Positions 1-7,250 of a DNA stretch of 10,021 nt are shown piece by piece (position 1 is the stretch's first letter; each line of letters starts with the position of its first letter). The notes under the pieces are model-generated. The model was not told the origin of the DNA. It saw nothing but the letters and a program-made list of their open reading frames with translations, and did no database searches. Source of the stretch: CAZRXG01 sp964603985 (GTDB lineage: Bacteria; Chloroflexota; Anaerolineae; Aggregatilineales; UBA3940); the NCBI GenBank assembly GCA_964603985.1, contig CAZRXG010000074.1:1-10021 (forward strand). The letters run 5' to 3'. A program made the translations under genes and the position numbers.

Positions 1-3
1 AGC

Positions 4-29
4 GCGACCGGAGGTCGCGACCGTAGGTC
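4..29. repeat. 13-bp tandem direct repeat, two units
   Basis: Two head-to-tail 13-bp units occupy 4-16 and 17-29 and differ at one base (GCGACCGGAGGTC, then GCGACCGTAGGTC). Each unit is itself a small inverted repeat, GACC-3 nt-GGTC. The array may begin before the window. No protein could be assigned to this stretch. It may be a dispersed intergenic element or the tail of an upstream feature. Confidence 0.7.
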
Positions 30-67
30 GGGCGAAGGCGGGTGAGGGCCTGGGCAACATTGTGTCC

Positions 68-105
68 AAAACCAACTTAACACAGCACGAGTTGAGCTTG
101 GTTTT
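68..105 (+). terminator. Bulged hairpin ending in TTTT, terminator-like
   Basis: The left arm (68-81, AAAACCAACTTAAC) pairs with the right arm (91-105, GTTGAGCTTGGTTTT) with one bulged C at 97, one G-U pair and a 9-nt loop (82-90). The A-rich 5' base and T-rich 3' base resemble an intrinsic terminator that could work in both directions. It would end a plus-strand transcript entering from the left. The stem is AT-rich, so its strength is uncertain. Confidence 0.45.
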
Positions 106-162
106 CCATGTATGTCTCGGTAATCGCCGCTTGTACGACACCATCTGGAAAGCGAGTGACGT

Positions 163-1107
163 ATGCGCGCACTGGTATTCGATCAAGACCTGAGGCTGGA
201 CACCAACTACCCCAAACCGCAGCCGGGCGAAGGCGAGGCGCTGATCCGGGTGCTCAAGGCCGGGATCTGCAACACCGACCTGGAGCTGGTCAAGGGCTAC
301 ATGGGCTTTTCGGGCGTGCTGGGGCACGAGTTCGTCGGCGTGGTCGAGGGCGGCGAGTGGGATGGCAGGCGCGTCGCCGGGGAGATCAACCTTAGCTGCT
401 GGGAGTGCGAGACCTGCCTGGCCGGGATGCCCACCCAGTGCCCCAACCGCGTGACACTCGGCATTGACCGGCACGATGGCGCGTTTGCCGACTGGCTGAC
501 CCTGCCGCCGGTCAACCTGCACCCCCTGCCCGACACGGTCGGCGACGATCAGGCGGTCTTCGTCGAGCCGCTGGCGGCGGGGCTGCAAACGCTGGCCCTG
601 ACGCACGTCAGCCCCCACGACCGGGTCGTGCTGCTGGGCGCGGGCAAGCTCGGCCTGCTGACCGCGCAGGTGGTGGCGCTGACCGGTTGCCACCTGACCG
701 TCGTCGCGCGCCACGACCGTCAGTTTGACCTGCTGGAGAAGTGGGGCATCGAGGCGGCCAAAGCGAGCGAGATAGCGCCCAGAAGTGCTGACACCGTCAT
801 TGATTGCACGGGCCACGAGAGTGGGTTCGCGGACGCGCTCGACCTGGTCAGGCCACGCGGCACGATCCACCTCAAGAGCACCTATCACGGACTGCCGCAG
901 GCCGACCTGACGCGGGTGGTCGTTGACGAGGTCAGGGTGGTCAGCTCGCGTTGCGGGCCGTTTGCGGCGGCCATCCGGTTGCTGAGCAAAGGGCTGGTGG
1001 ATGTTGAATCGTTGATCGACGCCCGATACTCGCTCGATGAGGGCGTCGCGGCGATGGAGCACGCCGCGCGTAAAGGCACGCTGAAGGTGATGCTGGACAT
1101 CGCGTAA
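163..1107 (+). CDS. Zinc-dependent medium-chain alcohol dehydrogenase-like oxidoreductase
   Basis: The 314-residue product belongs to the medium-chain dehydrogenase/reductase (MDR) superfamily, which oxidises alcohols or polyols with NAD(P). The N-terminal GroES-like domain carries the likely catalytic zinc ligands C36 (GICNTD), H55-E56 (GHE) and E135 (VEPLAAG). A structural-zinc lobe shows C79, C82, C85 and C93 (C-x2-C-x2-C-x7-C). The Rossmann domain begins at VVLLGAGKLG, with GxGxxG at residues 159-164. At 314 residues it is shorter than the roughly 340-350 usual for the family, but all expected motifs are present. ATG at 163 was chosen because the protein begins directly with the family's first beta strand; the upstream ribosome-binding site is weak (GGAAAG near 148). 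The gene converges on the methyltransferase gene with a 21-base gap. The substrate cannot be read from the sequence. Confidence 0.9.
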   Translation: MRALVFDQDLRLDTNYPKPQPGEGEALIRVLKAGICNTDLELVKGYMGFSGVLGHEFVGVVEGGEWDGRRVAGEINLSCWECETCLAGMPTQCPNRVTLGIDRHDGAFADWLTLPPVNLHPLPDTVGDDQAVFVEPLAAGLQTLALTHVSPHDRVVLLGAGKLGLLTAQVVALTGCHLTVVARHDRQFDLLEKWGIEAAKASEIAPRSADTVIDCTGHESGFADALDLVRPRGTIHLKSTYHGLPQADLTRVVVDEVRVVSSRCGPFAAAIRLLSKGLVDVESLIDARYSLDEGVAAMEHAARKGTLKVMLDIA

Positions 1108-1128
1108 CTGTGGGGCGAGAACAGCCGG

Positions 1129-1731
1129 TCATTCTTCGGAGAGTATGCTCAGAGAAAAGAGGTGCTCCTCCACCCTCCAGTTTTGCAGCTTCGATTGGTG
1201 CAGCATCTCCCTGACTTCTCCCGGCGAATAGGAGGCTCTGAGGTGCTCTGAAAGAAAGCCCAGCCAGGATCGTCTAAAGTCGCTGATGAAAAACCGGCCC
1301 CCGGGCTTCAGAACCCGCCGGATCTCGTCAAACATCTTGATTGGATTGTTCACCAGGTGGAGTGTGCTGCCGCTGATTACCAGATCAAACGTGCCGTCTT
1401 TGAAGGGCATCTCTGCGGCGTCGCCCTCCTCGAAGAACACCCTCGAAGCCAGCCCGCTTTTTTGAGCATATTCCCCGGCCACCTCTATTGCCACGGCGGA
1501 AAGATCCAGGCCCGTGACCTCCACGCCGGGAATCCCCTGGGCAAATCCGACGGCAGTCAGACCGGTTCCGGTTCCCACATCCAGAACTTTGCCCTCGGTG
1601 ATCCCCCACTTCCCGGCCACAGAGACAAAATTCCTGGATACATTCTGTGCCCACTTCTCTGTTGTTTTGTGGTATCTTCTCGCGACCTCTATATCTTCAA
1701 AGATCGTGATCTTGAGCGGTTTGCGTTTCAT
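1129..1731 (-). CDS. Class I SAM-dependent methyltransferase (Methyltransf_11 type)
   Basis: The 200-residue product has the standard order of a small class I methyltransferase. Motif I, VLDVGTGTGL, lies at residues 49-58; an acidic residue after beta-2 (D76 in GLDLS) would bind the SAM ribose. The adenine-side motif GDAAEMPF is at 103-110, the post-motif FDLVIS at 115-120, and LKPGGRFFISDF at 141-152. These features fit transfer of a methyl group from SAM to a small molecule, but the acceptor is unknown. A clear GGAGG at 1741-1745 sits 9 bases upstream of the ATG. The gene follows the glycosyltransferase by 33 bases on the same strand, so the two are probably co-transcribed, perhaps in glycan or glycolipid decoration. 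Its base composition is lower in GC than its flanks. Confidence 0.9.
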   Translation of the reverse strand: MKRKPLKITIFEDIEVARRYHKTTEKWAQNVSRNFVSVAGKWGITEGKVLDVGTGTGLTAVGFAQGIPGVEVTGLDLSAVAIEVAGEYAQKSGLASRVFFEEGDAAEMPFKDGTFDLVISGSTLHLVNNPIKMFDEIRRVLKPGGRFFISDFRRSWLGFLSEHLRASYSPGEVREMLHQSKLQNWRVEEHLFSLSILSEE

Positions 1732-1764
1732 CGTTCGTGTCCTCCGGCTTTCACCGGGCGGGGT

Positions 1765-2886
1765 TCAGCTCAGCCGCCGGTATACCGCATACAACTCGTC
1801 CTGGTACCTCGCCCAGGAGAAGCGGTGGGCGAACTCTACAGCCTGCCGTCCCATCTCGCGCCGCTCGTCTGCGTGCTCGTAGAGGTAGACCAGCTTTTGC
1901 AGGATGGCTCCGGCATCGCGTATCGGCACGATGAATCCCTGTTTACCCTGCTCAAGCGGCGTGCCCACATTTTCGCTGATGATGGCCGGTACGCCGCAGG
2001 CCATCGCCTCAATCGCGGCCATCGGGAATCCATCCTGAACGGAAGGAATTGCAAACACCGAGGCGCTGTTGTAATACGCAACTAGCTGCTCCTGTGGAAC
2101 ACCGGGGACGTGCTTGAACTGCCCCTCGTACTGGCTCAACACGGGTTTAATCCCCGGAAAGATGGCCCCGACTAGCAACAGCTCCTTGTTGGGCACGTCA
2201 AGCCGGGAAAAAGCTTCCAGCAGGTAATGCGTGCCCTTCTGAAAACTGAGTGACCCAACAAAAACCACGCGGAAAACGTCGTCCTGTTTCGGCTGCGGCG
2301 TGAAGTGGGAGAGGTCAACGCCGAGGTAAATGACCGTCATTTTCTCGGTGGGGATGCCCCGCTCGATCATGGTGCGCTTGACGAATTCTGAGCACACCAC
2401 GATGTGATCCGCCTCCGCGTATTCCTGGATGTGCTTCCGCTCTATCGGCCAGTCTGCGTATGGGAAGCGCTGGCCGTGCATCTCGAACTCTTCCCGCATC
2501 AGAGCGTGCTGGGTGAGGATGTGCGCAGAGGCGCGTTCCACGACGGTCTTTGCCCCCAGCCGGGCCGCTTTTCGCATGGAGAACAGGCCGTGATGGTTGT
2601 AGACGTGAAGGATATCGCAGTCGCTCACGTGCCTCCGTGCCAGCAGGTCAAATAGATTGTCGCCCACGGCATAGGCCGCGAACTGGCCCACCGGGCCTGG
2701 AATGACACGCTGGACTGCATAACCCACGTAGGCCGGTACGGGTACGTACTGCACCAGGTCGGGGGAAACGTATCCTTTGTGATCGGAGGAACCGGTAATC
2801 CAACGCGCCAGCGCTCCCTCGCGCTCCAAAACCTGCGCGGCCCGGTGTGCCCAGAATTTCGCACCGGCGGAAACGATCACTCTCAA
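1765..2886 (-). CDS. Glycosyltransferase family 4 (GT-B fold)
   Basis: The protein is predicted at 373 residues. It has an N-terminal acceptor domain, then the C-terminal GT-B donor domain of the GT4/Glycos_transf_1 family: VVFVGSLSFQKG (207-218, with the conserved K217) and IPSVQDGFPMAAIEAMACG (280-298). GT4 enzymes move sugars from nucleotide donors to polysaccharide or lipid acceptors in the cytoplasm. The first acid of the usual EX7E motif is D285, while E293 is kept. An open frame extends upstream to 3282, but that part is only the kinase gene read in another frame. I placed the start at TTG 2884-2886 because GAGGAG (2894-2899) lies 7 bases before it and the family's first strand (RVIVSAGA) starts there. 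The methyltransferase follows after 33 bases. Donor and acceptor are unknown. Confidence 0.88.
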   Translation of the reverse strand: MRVIVSAGAKFWAHRAAQVLEREGALARWITGSSDHKGYVSPDLVQYVPVPAYVGYAVQRVIPGPVGQFAAYAVGDNLFDLLARRHVSDCDILHVYNHHGLFSMRKAARLGAKTVVERASAHILTQHALMREEFEMHGQRFPYADWPIERKHIQEYAEADHIVVCSEFVKRTMIERGIPTEKMTVIYLGVDLSHFTPQPKQDDVFRVVFVGSLSFQKGTHYLLEAFSRLDVPNKELLLVGAIFPGIKPVLSQYEGQFKHVPGVPQEQLVAYYNSASVFAIPSVQDGFPMAAIEAMACGVPAIISENVGTPLEQGKQGFIVPIRDAGAILQKLVYLYEHADERREMGRQAVEFAHRFSWARYQDELYAVYRRLS

Positions 2887-2957
2887 ATCGATGCTCCTCT
2901 CCCCATCCAGCGCCGAGTTGATGGACAAAGTTGAATCCAGGATCACGGCGAGCAGAA

Positions 2958-2986
2958 AGGATAATCTATCCCTTCCGCTCCGGCAA
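2958..2986 (-). promoter_or_regulatory. Possible promoter for glycosyltransferase-methyltransferase pair
   Basis: On the minus strand TTGCCG (2981-2986) and TATCCT (2958-2963) are separated by 17 bases, a weak sigma-70-like pair about 70 bases before the TTG start. The same spot can form a short AT-rich hairpin (GGATA-GAT-TATCC) followed by TTTC, so it could instead contribute to ending the kinase transcript. Confidence 0.25.
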
Positions 2987-3013
2987 GATCCGCTAATTGG
3001 CGCGCAGGGGGTA

Positions 3014-4252
3014 CTATGGTGCTTCTTCGGGGATGGGCAGGGTGAAGATGAACGTCGTGCCGACGCCCACCTCGCTCTCAACCGCGATCCTGCCGCCGTG
3101 CCCCTCGATGATGCGCTTGGCGACCGCCAGCCCCAGGCCGGTCCCCTGGGTGAAACCCTCGTGGTCGGCGACGCGGTAGAACTTCTCGAAGATGTGGGGC
3201 AGGTTCTCATCCGAGATGCCGTACCCGGTATCGGCCACCGAGACGGCGATGTGATCGTCGTGCTGCACCGCGCTGACGCCAACCCACCCCCCCTCGCGGT
3301 TGTACTTGATGGCGTTGGTCAGCAGGTTGAGCATGACCTGCTTAAGCTTCTCCTCGTCGCCAGTGATCGTGGGCAGCTCGGGCGGTGTGATCTCCAGCGT
3401 GAGGTCGATCTGCCGCGTGTTGGCCTGCGGGTCGACCGTCTCCACGGCGTCGCGCACGATGGCCGCCAGATCGACCGGGTCGCGCGCCAGGCGGCTGCGC
3501 CCCGATTCGAGCCGCGCCAGGTCGAGGAACTCGGTCGTCATGCGCGTCAGACGCTGGGTCTCCTCGGAGATGGTCTCGACCATATCAACGCGCCGCTCCT
3601 CGCCGATCTCTGGCCGGACCAAGATGTGCGTCGTGGCGGTGATGGCTGCCAGCGGTGTGCGCAGCTCGTGCACCATCTCGGCGATCAGGTCGCTCTGCTG
3701 GAAGAGACGGGCGTTCTCAATCGCGGTACCGGCCTGCGCGGCCAGCGTGGTGAGCGTGTTCACGTCCTCGTCGGTAAACGGCTGGTCAGCGGACTTGTTG
3801 AGAGCCTCCAGGCAGCCGATCACCTTGTCGTGGGTACGCATCGGGACGGCCAGCATGTTGCGGGTCTGGAATTCGCTCTGCTCGTCGACGTTGCTCGACC
3901 AGCGCGGTTCGTTGGAAACGTCGGCGATCAGCAGCGGCTCGCCGTTGGTCACCACCCAGCCGGCGATACTGCTCTCGACCGGCACCTCGATGGAGGCCAG
4001 CCCAAAGCCGGTGGTGTCGATGGCGGCCTCGAAGCGCAGGACGCCAGTGCGTTTGTCGACCAGCAGGATGGAGGATGCCTCGGTGTCGGTCAGTTCGGTG
4101 GCGGCCACCACGATCTGCTCCAGCAGGTCGCCAATATCGAGCGTCGAAATCAGCGCCCGGCTGATCTCCAGCAGCCGCTCGTAGCGCGCCAGCGTGCGCA
4201 CGTAGCGCCGCAGCACGGCTCTTTCTCCTTCGGCCAGATCGGGATGTGTCAT
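3014..4252 (-). CDS. Soluble GAF-domain sensor histidine kinase
   Basis: The 412-residue product has a short helical N-terminus (about 8-37), a GAF sensor domain (about 40-183), a HisKA dimerisation domain with the H-box EMVHELRTPL (phospho-acceptor H195), and a HATPase_c domain. The ATPase shows the N-box QVMLNLLTNAIKY (N309, N313), G1 DTGYG (341-345), an F-box around FEKFYR, and G2 GTGLGL (370-375). I see no signal peptide or membrane segment, so it should sense a cytoplasmic or diffusible cue through the GAF pocket, whose ligand is unknown. Its ATG overlaps the sirtuin stop in an ATGA (4249-4252), with GGAGG (4263-4267) inside the sirtuin gene, which implies translational coupling. The divergent OmpR-type regulator at 5234 is the obvious phosphotransfer partner, though that is inferred from proximity. 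Confidence 0.94.
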   Translation of the reverse strand: MTHPDLAEGERAVLRRYVRTLARYERLLEISRALISTLDIGDLLEQIVVAATELTDTEASSILLVDKRTGVLRFEAAIDTTGFGLASIEVPVESSIAGWVVTNGEPLLIADVSNEPRWSSNVDEQSEFQTRNMLAVPMRTHDKVIGCLEALNKSADQPFTDEDVNTLTTLAAQAGTAIENARLFQQSDLIAEMVHELRTPLAAITATTHILVRPEIGEERRVDMVETISEETQRLTRMTTEFLDLARLESGRSRLARDPVDLAAIVRDAVETVDPQANTRQIDLTLEITPPELPTITGDEEKLKQVMLNLLTNAIKYNREGGWVGVSAVQHDDHIAVSVADTGYGISDENLPHIFEKFYRVADHEGFTQGTGLGLAVAKRIIEGHGGRIAVESEVGVGTTFIFTLPIPEEAP

Positions 4253-5031
4253 GCGCCTTCGCCCTCCAGAATATCTACCAGACGCGGGAGCACGGTGGCG
4301 ACATCGTCGTGAATCACGACGGCAGCCTCTTTGTCAACGTAGGTCGCCTCATAGTTAATAATAATCAACTGCGCCCCGTGCGCCAGTGCCACCAATGGCA
4401 GGTCCGAGACCGGCGAGACGACCAGCGACGACCCGGCCACCAGCATCACGTCGCACTGGCGGGCGGCCCGCTCGGCCTCCCTCAGCACCTCGATCGGCAG
4501 TTGCTCGCCGAACAGGATCACGTTGGGCTTCAGAATCCCGCCGCAGCGTGGGCAGCGGGGAATGGCCCCGGTTTCAATGAACCCGTCCAGGAAGGCGTCT
4601 GACTTGTAGACCCGGTAGCACTCCACACAGGTCGCCTCGCCCATGTGGCCGTGCACTTCGAGGATGGCTTTTGACCCGGCGCGTGAGTGCAGGGTGTCGA
4701 TGTTTTGGGTGATCAGGGTTTTGATGAAGTCGTGCGCTTCCAGCCAGGATAACGCGACGTGCGCCGGGTTCGGCTCGGCCTCAAGCATCAGCCGGGCCAG
4801 AGGCCTCATCCAGTCGAAGAAGGCGTTGGGCCGGAGGCGAAAGGCAAAAATTGACGCCACCGCCATCGGGTTGACATCCTCCCACAGGCCGTAGCCGGGC
4901 GTGCGGAAGTCGGGGATCCCGGAGGGTGTGCTGATTCCAGCGCCCGTCAGCGCGACGCCGTGGCGCGCATCACGCAGCAGTGAGGCGACCTTATGAAGCA
5001 GTTCCTCTTCGGGGGTGGAATTGGAGTTCAC
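4249..5031 (-). CDS. SIR2-family NAD-dependent protein deacylase (sirtuin)
   Basis: The 260-residue product matches a bacterial single-domain sirtuin. NAD-binding motifs are GAGIS (30-34), GIPDFR (38-43), TQNID (108-112) and GSS (200-202). The catalytic histidine is H127 in EVHGH, and a zinc ribbon is formed by C135-x2-C138 and C160-x2-C163. Such enzymes remove acyl groups from lysine using NAD, giving nicotinamide and O-acyl-ADP-ribose. GIPDFR rather than the CobB-style GIPTFR argues against the class III subgroup and closer to class U or M, but this is a motif-level judgement. The start is GTG 5029-5031, with a weak AGGT four bases upstream. The stop overlaps the kinase ATG. The gene diverges from the response regulator across about 200 bases. 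Confidence 0.94.
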   Translation of the reverse strand: MNSNSTPEEELLHKVASLLRDARHGVALTGAGISTPSGIPDFRTPGYGLWEDVNPMAVASIFAFRLRPNAFFDWMRPLARLMLEAEPNPAHVALSWLEAHDFIKTLITQNIDTLHSRAGSKAILEVHGHMGEATCVECYRVYKSDAFLDGFIETGAIPRCPRCGGILKPNVILFGEQLPIEVLREAERAARQCDVMLVAGSSLVVSPVSDLPLVALAHGAQLIIINYEATYVDKEAAVVIHDDVATVLPRLVDILEGEGA

Positions 5032-5063
5032 AGTGACCTGTCTTCAACCTGTGCGGCGGAGGT

Positions 5064-5092
5064 AGTGTAGCAGAAAAGAAAAGCCCAAGCAA
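5064..5092 (-). promoter_or_regulatory. Candidate promoter for sirtuin-kinase operon
   Basis: On the minus strand TTGCTT (5087-5092) and TACACT (5064-5069) are 17 bases apart, matching four of six positions of each sigma-70 box. The predicted start of transcription lies about 25 bases before the GTG codon. The -35 box falls inside an inverted repeat. Confidence 0.4.
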
Positions 5093-5100
5093 GGTTGGGC
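5083..5100. promoter_or_regulatory. 6-bp inverted repeat over the sirtuin -35 box
   Basis: GCCCAA (5083-5088) and TTGGGC (5095-5100) form a perfect inverted repeat around a 6-base centre. It overlaps the candidate -35 element of the sirtuin promoter, so an operator role is plausible. There is no T-run, and it lies between divergent genes, so a terminator is unlikely. Confidence 0.35.
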
Positions 5101-5152
5101 GTGGGCGAGGGTGGCCCTCAAAAGCGTGCAGCTTCCAGGCACACAGGGGCAC

Positions 5153-5181
5153 TTGCGCGCCTTTTTCTACCAGTGTATAGT
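5153..5181 (+). promoter_or_regulatory. Candidate promoter for response regulator
   Basis: TTGCGC (5153-5158) and TATAGT (5176-5181) are 17 bases apart; the -10 box matches five of six consensus positions. Transcription would start near 5188, leaving a leader of about 45 bases before the ATG. Confidence 0.45.
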
Positions 5182-5192
5182 GGCAGAAATTC

Positions 5193-5210
5193 GTTAAGGT
5201 CTGGTTAGAC
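5193..5210. promoter_or_regulatory. 11-bp-spaced direct repeat, possible OmpR-type box
   Basis: GTTAAG (5193-5198) and GTTAGA (5204-5209) repeat GTTA at exactly 11 bases, the half-site spacing used by OmpR/PhoB-family regulators. It lies just downstream of the candidate transcription start of the regulator gene, a position suited to self-repression. The shared core is only four bases, so chance is possible. Confidence 0.25.
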
Positions 5211-5233
5211 TTTGGATTGCGAACGGGGCAAAG

Positions 5234-5920
5234 ATGGCCGAGAAGATACTCGTCATTGACGACGAGAGAACAACCGTCGACCTGCTCACCATTTTGCTGG
5301 AGCACAAAGGCTACGAGGTTGTGACGGCCTACCGGGCCGAGGAAGGACTGCGCAAGGCGTACCGCACGCAGCCCGACCTGGTGTTGCTGGATATCATGAT
5401 GCCGGAAGTTGACGGCTGGGAGGTCTGCCGCCGCCTACGCGAACTCTCCGACGTGCCGATTGTCTTTCTTACCGCTCGCACCGATGTCAAAGACGTGGTC
5501 AAAGGGCTGGAGATGGGCGCGGACGACTACATCGTCAAACCCTACGACAACGACGAACTGGTCGCGCGCATTCGCGCTCATCTGCGGCGCGTCCCCAGGC
5601 CCACCATATCGGAGGAGCTGGTCTTCGACGGCGGGCGCTTCCGCATCAACTTCCTCAACCGCGAGGTGTTCGTCGACGACGAGCAGCGCCACCTGACGCC
5701 CAAGGAATTCAGCCTGTTAAGCGTCCTGGCACGCAACGCGGGCCGCGTGGTCACGCGGCGGGAGCTGGTCACCGAAGCGTGGGGCACCGAGTACGGCGAC
5801 GCCATCGACAGCCTGAAGCTGTACATCCACTACCTGCGTAAAAAGCTCGAGCGTGACCCCGGACGCCCCGACTACATCCTGACCTCGCGGGGCGTCGGCT
5901 ACCGCTTCGCGAATAAGTGA
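5234..5920 (+). CDS. OmpR/PhoB-family two-component response regulator
   Basis: The 228-residue product has an N-terminal receiver domain (about 3-118). Its acidic pocket is D9, D10 and E11, the phospho-acceptor is D53 in LLDIMMP, and the switch residues are T80 and K102 (VKPY). A C-terminal winged-helix DNA-binding domain (about 130-226) follows, with LTPKEFSLL, GRVVTRRELV and a C-terminal hairpin ending SRGVGYRF. Length and order are normal for the family. It should be phosphorylated by a histidine kinase and bind direct repeats at promoters. The probable partner is the GAF kinase of the divergent operon. A purine-rich GGGG near 5225 is the only ribosome-binding signal before the ATG. The gene ends in a strong terminator, so it is probably a single-gene transcript. 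Confidence 0.96.
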   Translation: MAEKILVIDDERTTVDLLTILLEHKGYEVVTAYRAEEGLRKAYRTQPDLVLLDIMMPEVDGWEVCRRLRELSDVPIVFLTARTDVKDVVKGLEMGADDYIVKPYDNDELVARIRAHLRRVPRPTISEELVFDGGRFRINFLNREVFVDDEQRHLTPKEFSLLSVLARNAGRVVTRRELVTEAWGTEYGDAIDSLKLYIHYLRKKLERDPGRPDYILTSRGVGYRFANK

Positions 5921-5938
5921 CCCCGACCCCGGTCGGAC

Positions 5939-5973
5939 GATCAAGGGGCGGCCACCTGGCCGTCTTTTTGATC
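5939..5973 (+). terminator. Intrinsic terminator after response regulator
   Basis: A GC stem CGGCC (5949-5953), loop ACCT and GGCCG (5958-5962) is followed by TCTTTTT (5963-5969). Outer pairing of GATCAA (5939-5944) with TTGATC (5968-5973) extends the helix through G-U pairs. A second small hairpin, CCGAC/GTCGG (5923-5936), sits between it and the stop codon. Confidence 0.85.
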
Positions 5974-6061
5974 CGGGGGTTGGGGTGGATTAAACTCCCG
6001 TTTCCTGTATCATTCTCTCCCAGACGGATACCATTGCCCTGACAGCTCAAAGGTGAACGGA

Positions 6062-7228
6062 ATGCCTGAATCGAAACTGCTGCTTCTTGCCCTGCTCCTG
6101 GTGACGCTCATCGCGGCGGCTTGCGGAAACCCGGCCAGCACGCCCGGTGCTGTGACGGTCGAGCCGCCGCCCAGCCCTGAAACGTCGGAGGCGGCGGGCC
6201 TGCCCCTGCTCGCGCCGGGCACGCACGTCGGGATCAGCTACGCCGACCCCGCGCCCGAAGCCGCCGAGGTCCTCGACCGGGCTTTCGGGGAGACCGTCGA
6301 GGCCGGGGCCAATGCCTACGAACTCAGCCTGGAATGGGCCACGCTGGAGCCGTCGCCGGGCAGCGTCGACACGGCCTTCCTGGAGGTGATGCTCAAGATC
6401 CTGGCGTCGGCGGATCTCACGCCGTACCTAGTCATCAAGACCATTGACACGGTGACGCTGGCCCTGCCCTCCGACCTGGTCGACCCGACCGACCCTGACC
6501 GGCTGGCGGACGGGCGTCACTTCGATGACTCGGCCATCCAGGAGCGCTTCAATGCGCTGCTTGACCAGGTGGTTCCGCTGCTGGTGGAATACGGCGGGTT
6601 CTTCGTCGCGGTCGGCAACGAGATCGACCCCTGGTTGACGGCCCACCCGGACGAGGCGGGGCCGTTCCTTGAGTTTGTCGCCGCCAGCCGCGCCCACATC
6701 CACTCTATCGAGCCGAAGATGGGCGTAGGCGCGAACATGACCTATGGCGGCGTGATGGGCGGCTTCCCCCACGCGGAGGCGCTCCTGGCGGTGAGCGACG
6801 CGGCCAGCTTCAGCTACTACCCGCTCAACGATGACTTCACCCCCCGCTCGCCGGACGCCGTCGCGGATGACATCGCGGCCATGGTCGAACTGGCCGGGGA
6901 GCGACCGGTGCTCATCCAGGAGTTGGGCTATCCGTCGGGCTACCTGCCCACGCCGTACAACAACAGCTCAGCCGAGTTGCAGCGCCGGTTCGTTGAGAAC
7001 GTCTTCGATGCGGCGCTGGCCTATCCGCAGGTGCGCTTTATCTCGTTCCAGCACCTGGCCGACTGGCAGGATAAGGAATGCGACGCGTTCCTGGATTACT
7101 ATGGCTCCGACGCGCCCCTGTTCCGCGAGTACCTGTGCAGCCTGGGGCTTCGCCAGGCGACGGGGGAACCCAAGCCCGCCTACGCGGAGCTCCTCGATGG
7201 GCTGGCGCGCCTGCCGGAGCGGGAGTAG
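6062..7228 (+). CDS. Lipoprotein with glycoside-hydrolase-like TIM-barrel domain
   Basis: The predicted 388-residue protein begins with a signal peptide and lipobox, LIAAAC, with C21 as the lipidated residue. A low-complexity Pro/Ser/Thr-rich linker (about 22-52) follows. The remainder reads like a clan GH-A style barrel: VGISYAD at 56-62, the FVAVGNEID motif with candidate acid E187, and PVLIQELGYPSG with candidate nucleophile E287. It would sit on the outer face of a membrane and act on a carbohydrate, but the family and substrate are not recognisable by eye. An in-frame GTG at 6053 is possible, but AAGGTGA (6050-6056) lies in the right place for ATG 6062, so I prefer that start. The gene lies between a terminator upstream and a promoter downstream, so it is probably monocistronic. 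Confidence 0.8.
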   Translation: MPESKLLLLALLLVTLIAAACGNPASTPGAVTVEPPPSPETSEAAGLPLLAPGTHVGISYADPAPEAAEVLDRAFGETVEAGANAYELSLEWATLEPSPGSVDTAFLEVMLKILASADLTPYLVIKTIDTVTLALPSDLVDPTDPDRLADGRHFDDSAIQERFNALLDQVVPLLVEYGGFFVAVGNEIDPWLTAHPDEAGPFLEFVAASRAHIHSIEPKMGVGANMTYGGVMGGFPHAEALLAVSDAASFSYYPLNDDFTPRSPDAVADDIAAMVELAGERPVLIQELGYPSGYLPTPYNNSSAELQRRFVENVFDAALAYPQVRFISFQHLADWQDKECDAFLDYYGSDAPLFREYLCSLGLRQATGEPKPAYAELLDGLARLPERE

Positions 7229-7250
7229 AGATACCGCATTGGGCCGGGCA

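Noticed and set aside
108..395. Open frame starting at ATG 108
   Set aside because: It is out of frame with the dehydrogenase, which has all zinc and nucleotide-binding motifs, and its translation is Arg/Gly-rich shadow sequence.
2887..3282. Upstream extension of the glycosyltransferase frame (about 132 residues)
   Set aside because: This part is the antiparallel-frame shadow of the kinase ATPase domain, is rich in Ser/Arg/Pro, and has no similarity to GT4 N-termini. A good ribosome-binding site supports TTG at 2884-2886.
2891..4312. Long plus-strand open frame (473 codons) opposite the kinase
   Set aside because: The composition is Asp/Gly/His/Gln-rich with no motif, typical of the complement of a high-GC gene; the kinase on the other strand has full domain motifs.
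6053..6061. GTG 6053 as the lipoprotein start
   Set aside because: The purine-rich AAGGTGA that includes this codon is better placed as the ribosome-binding site for ATG 6062.
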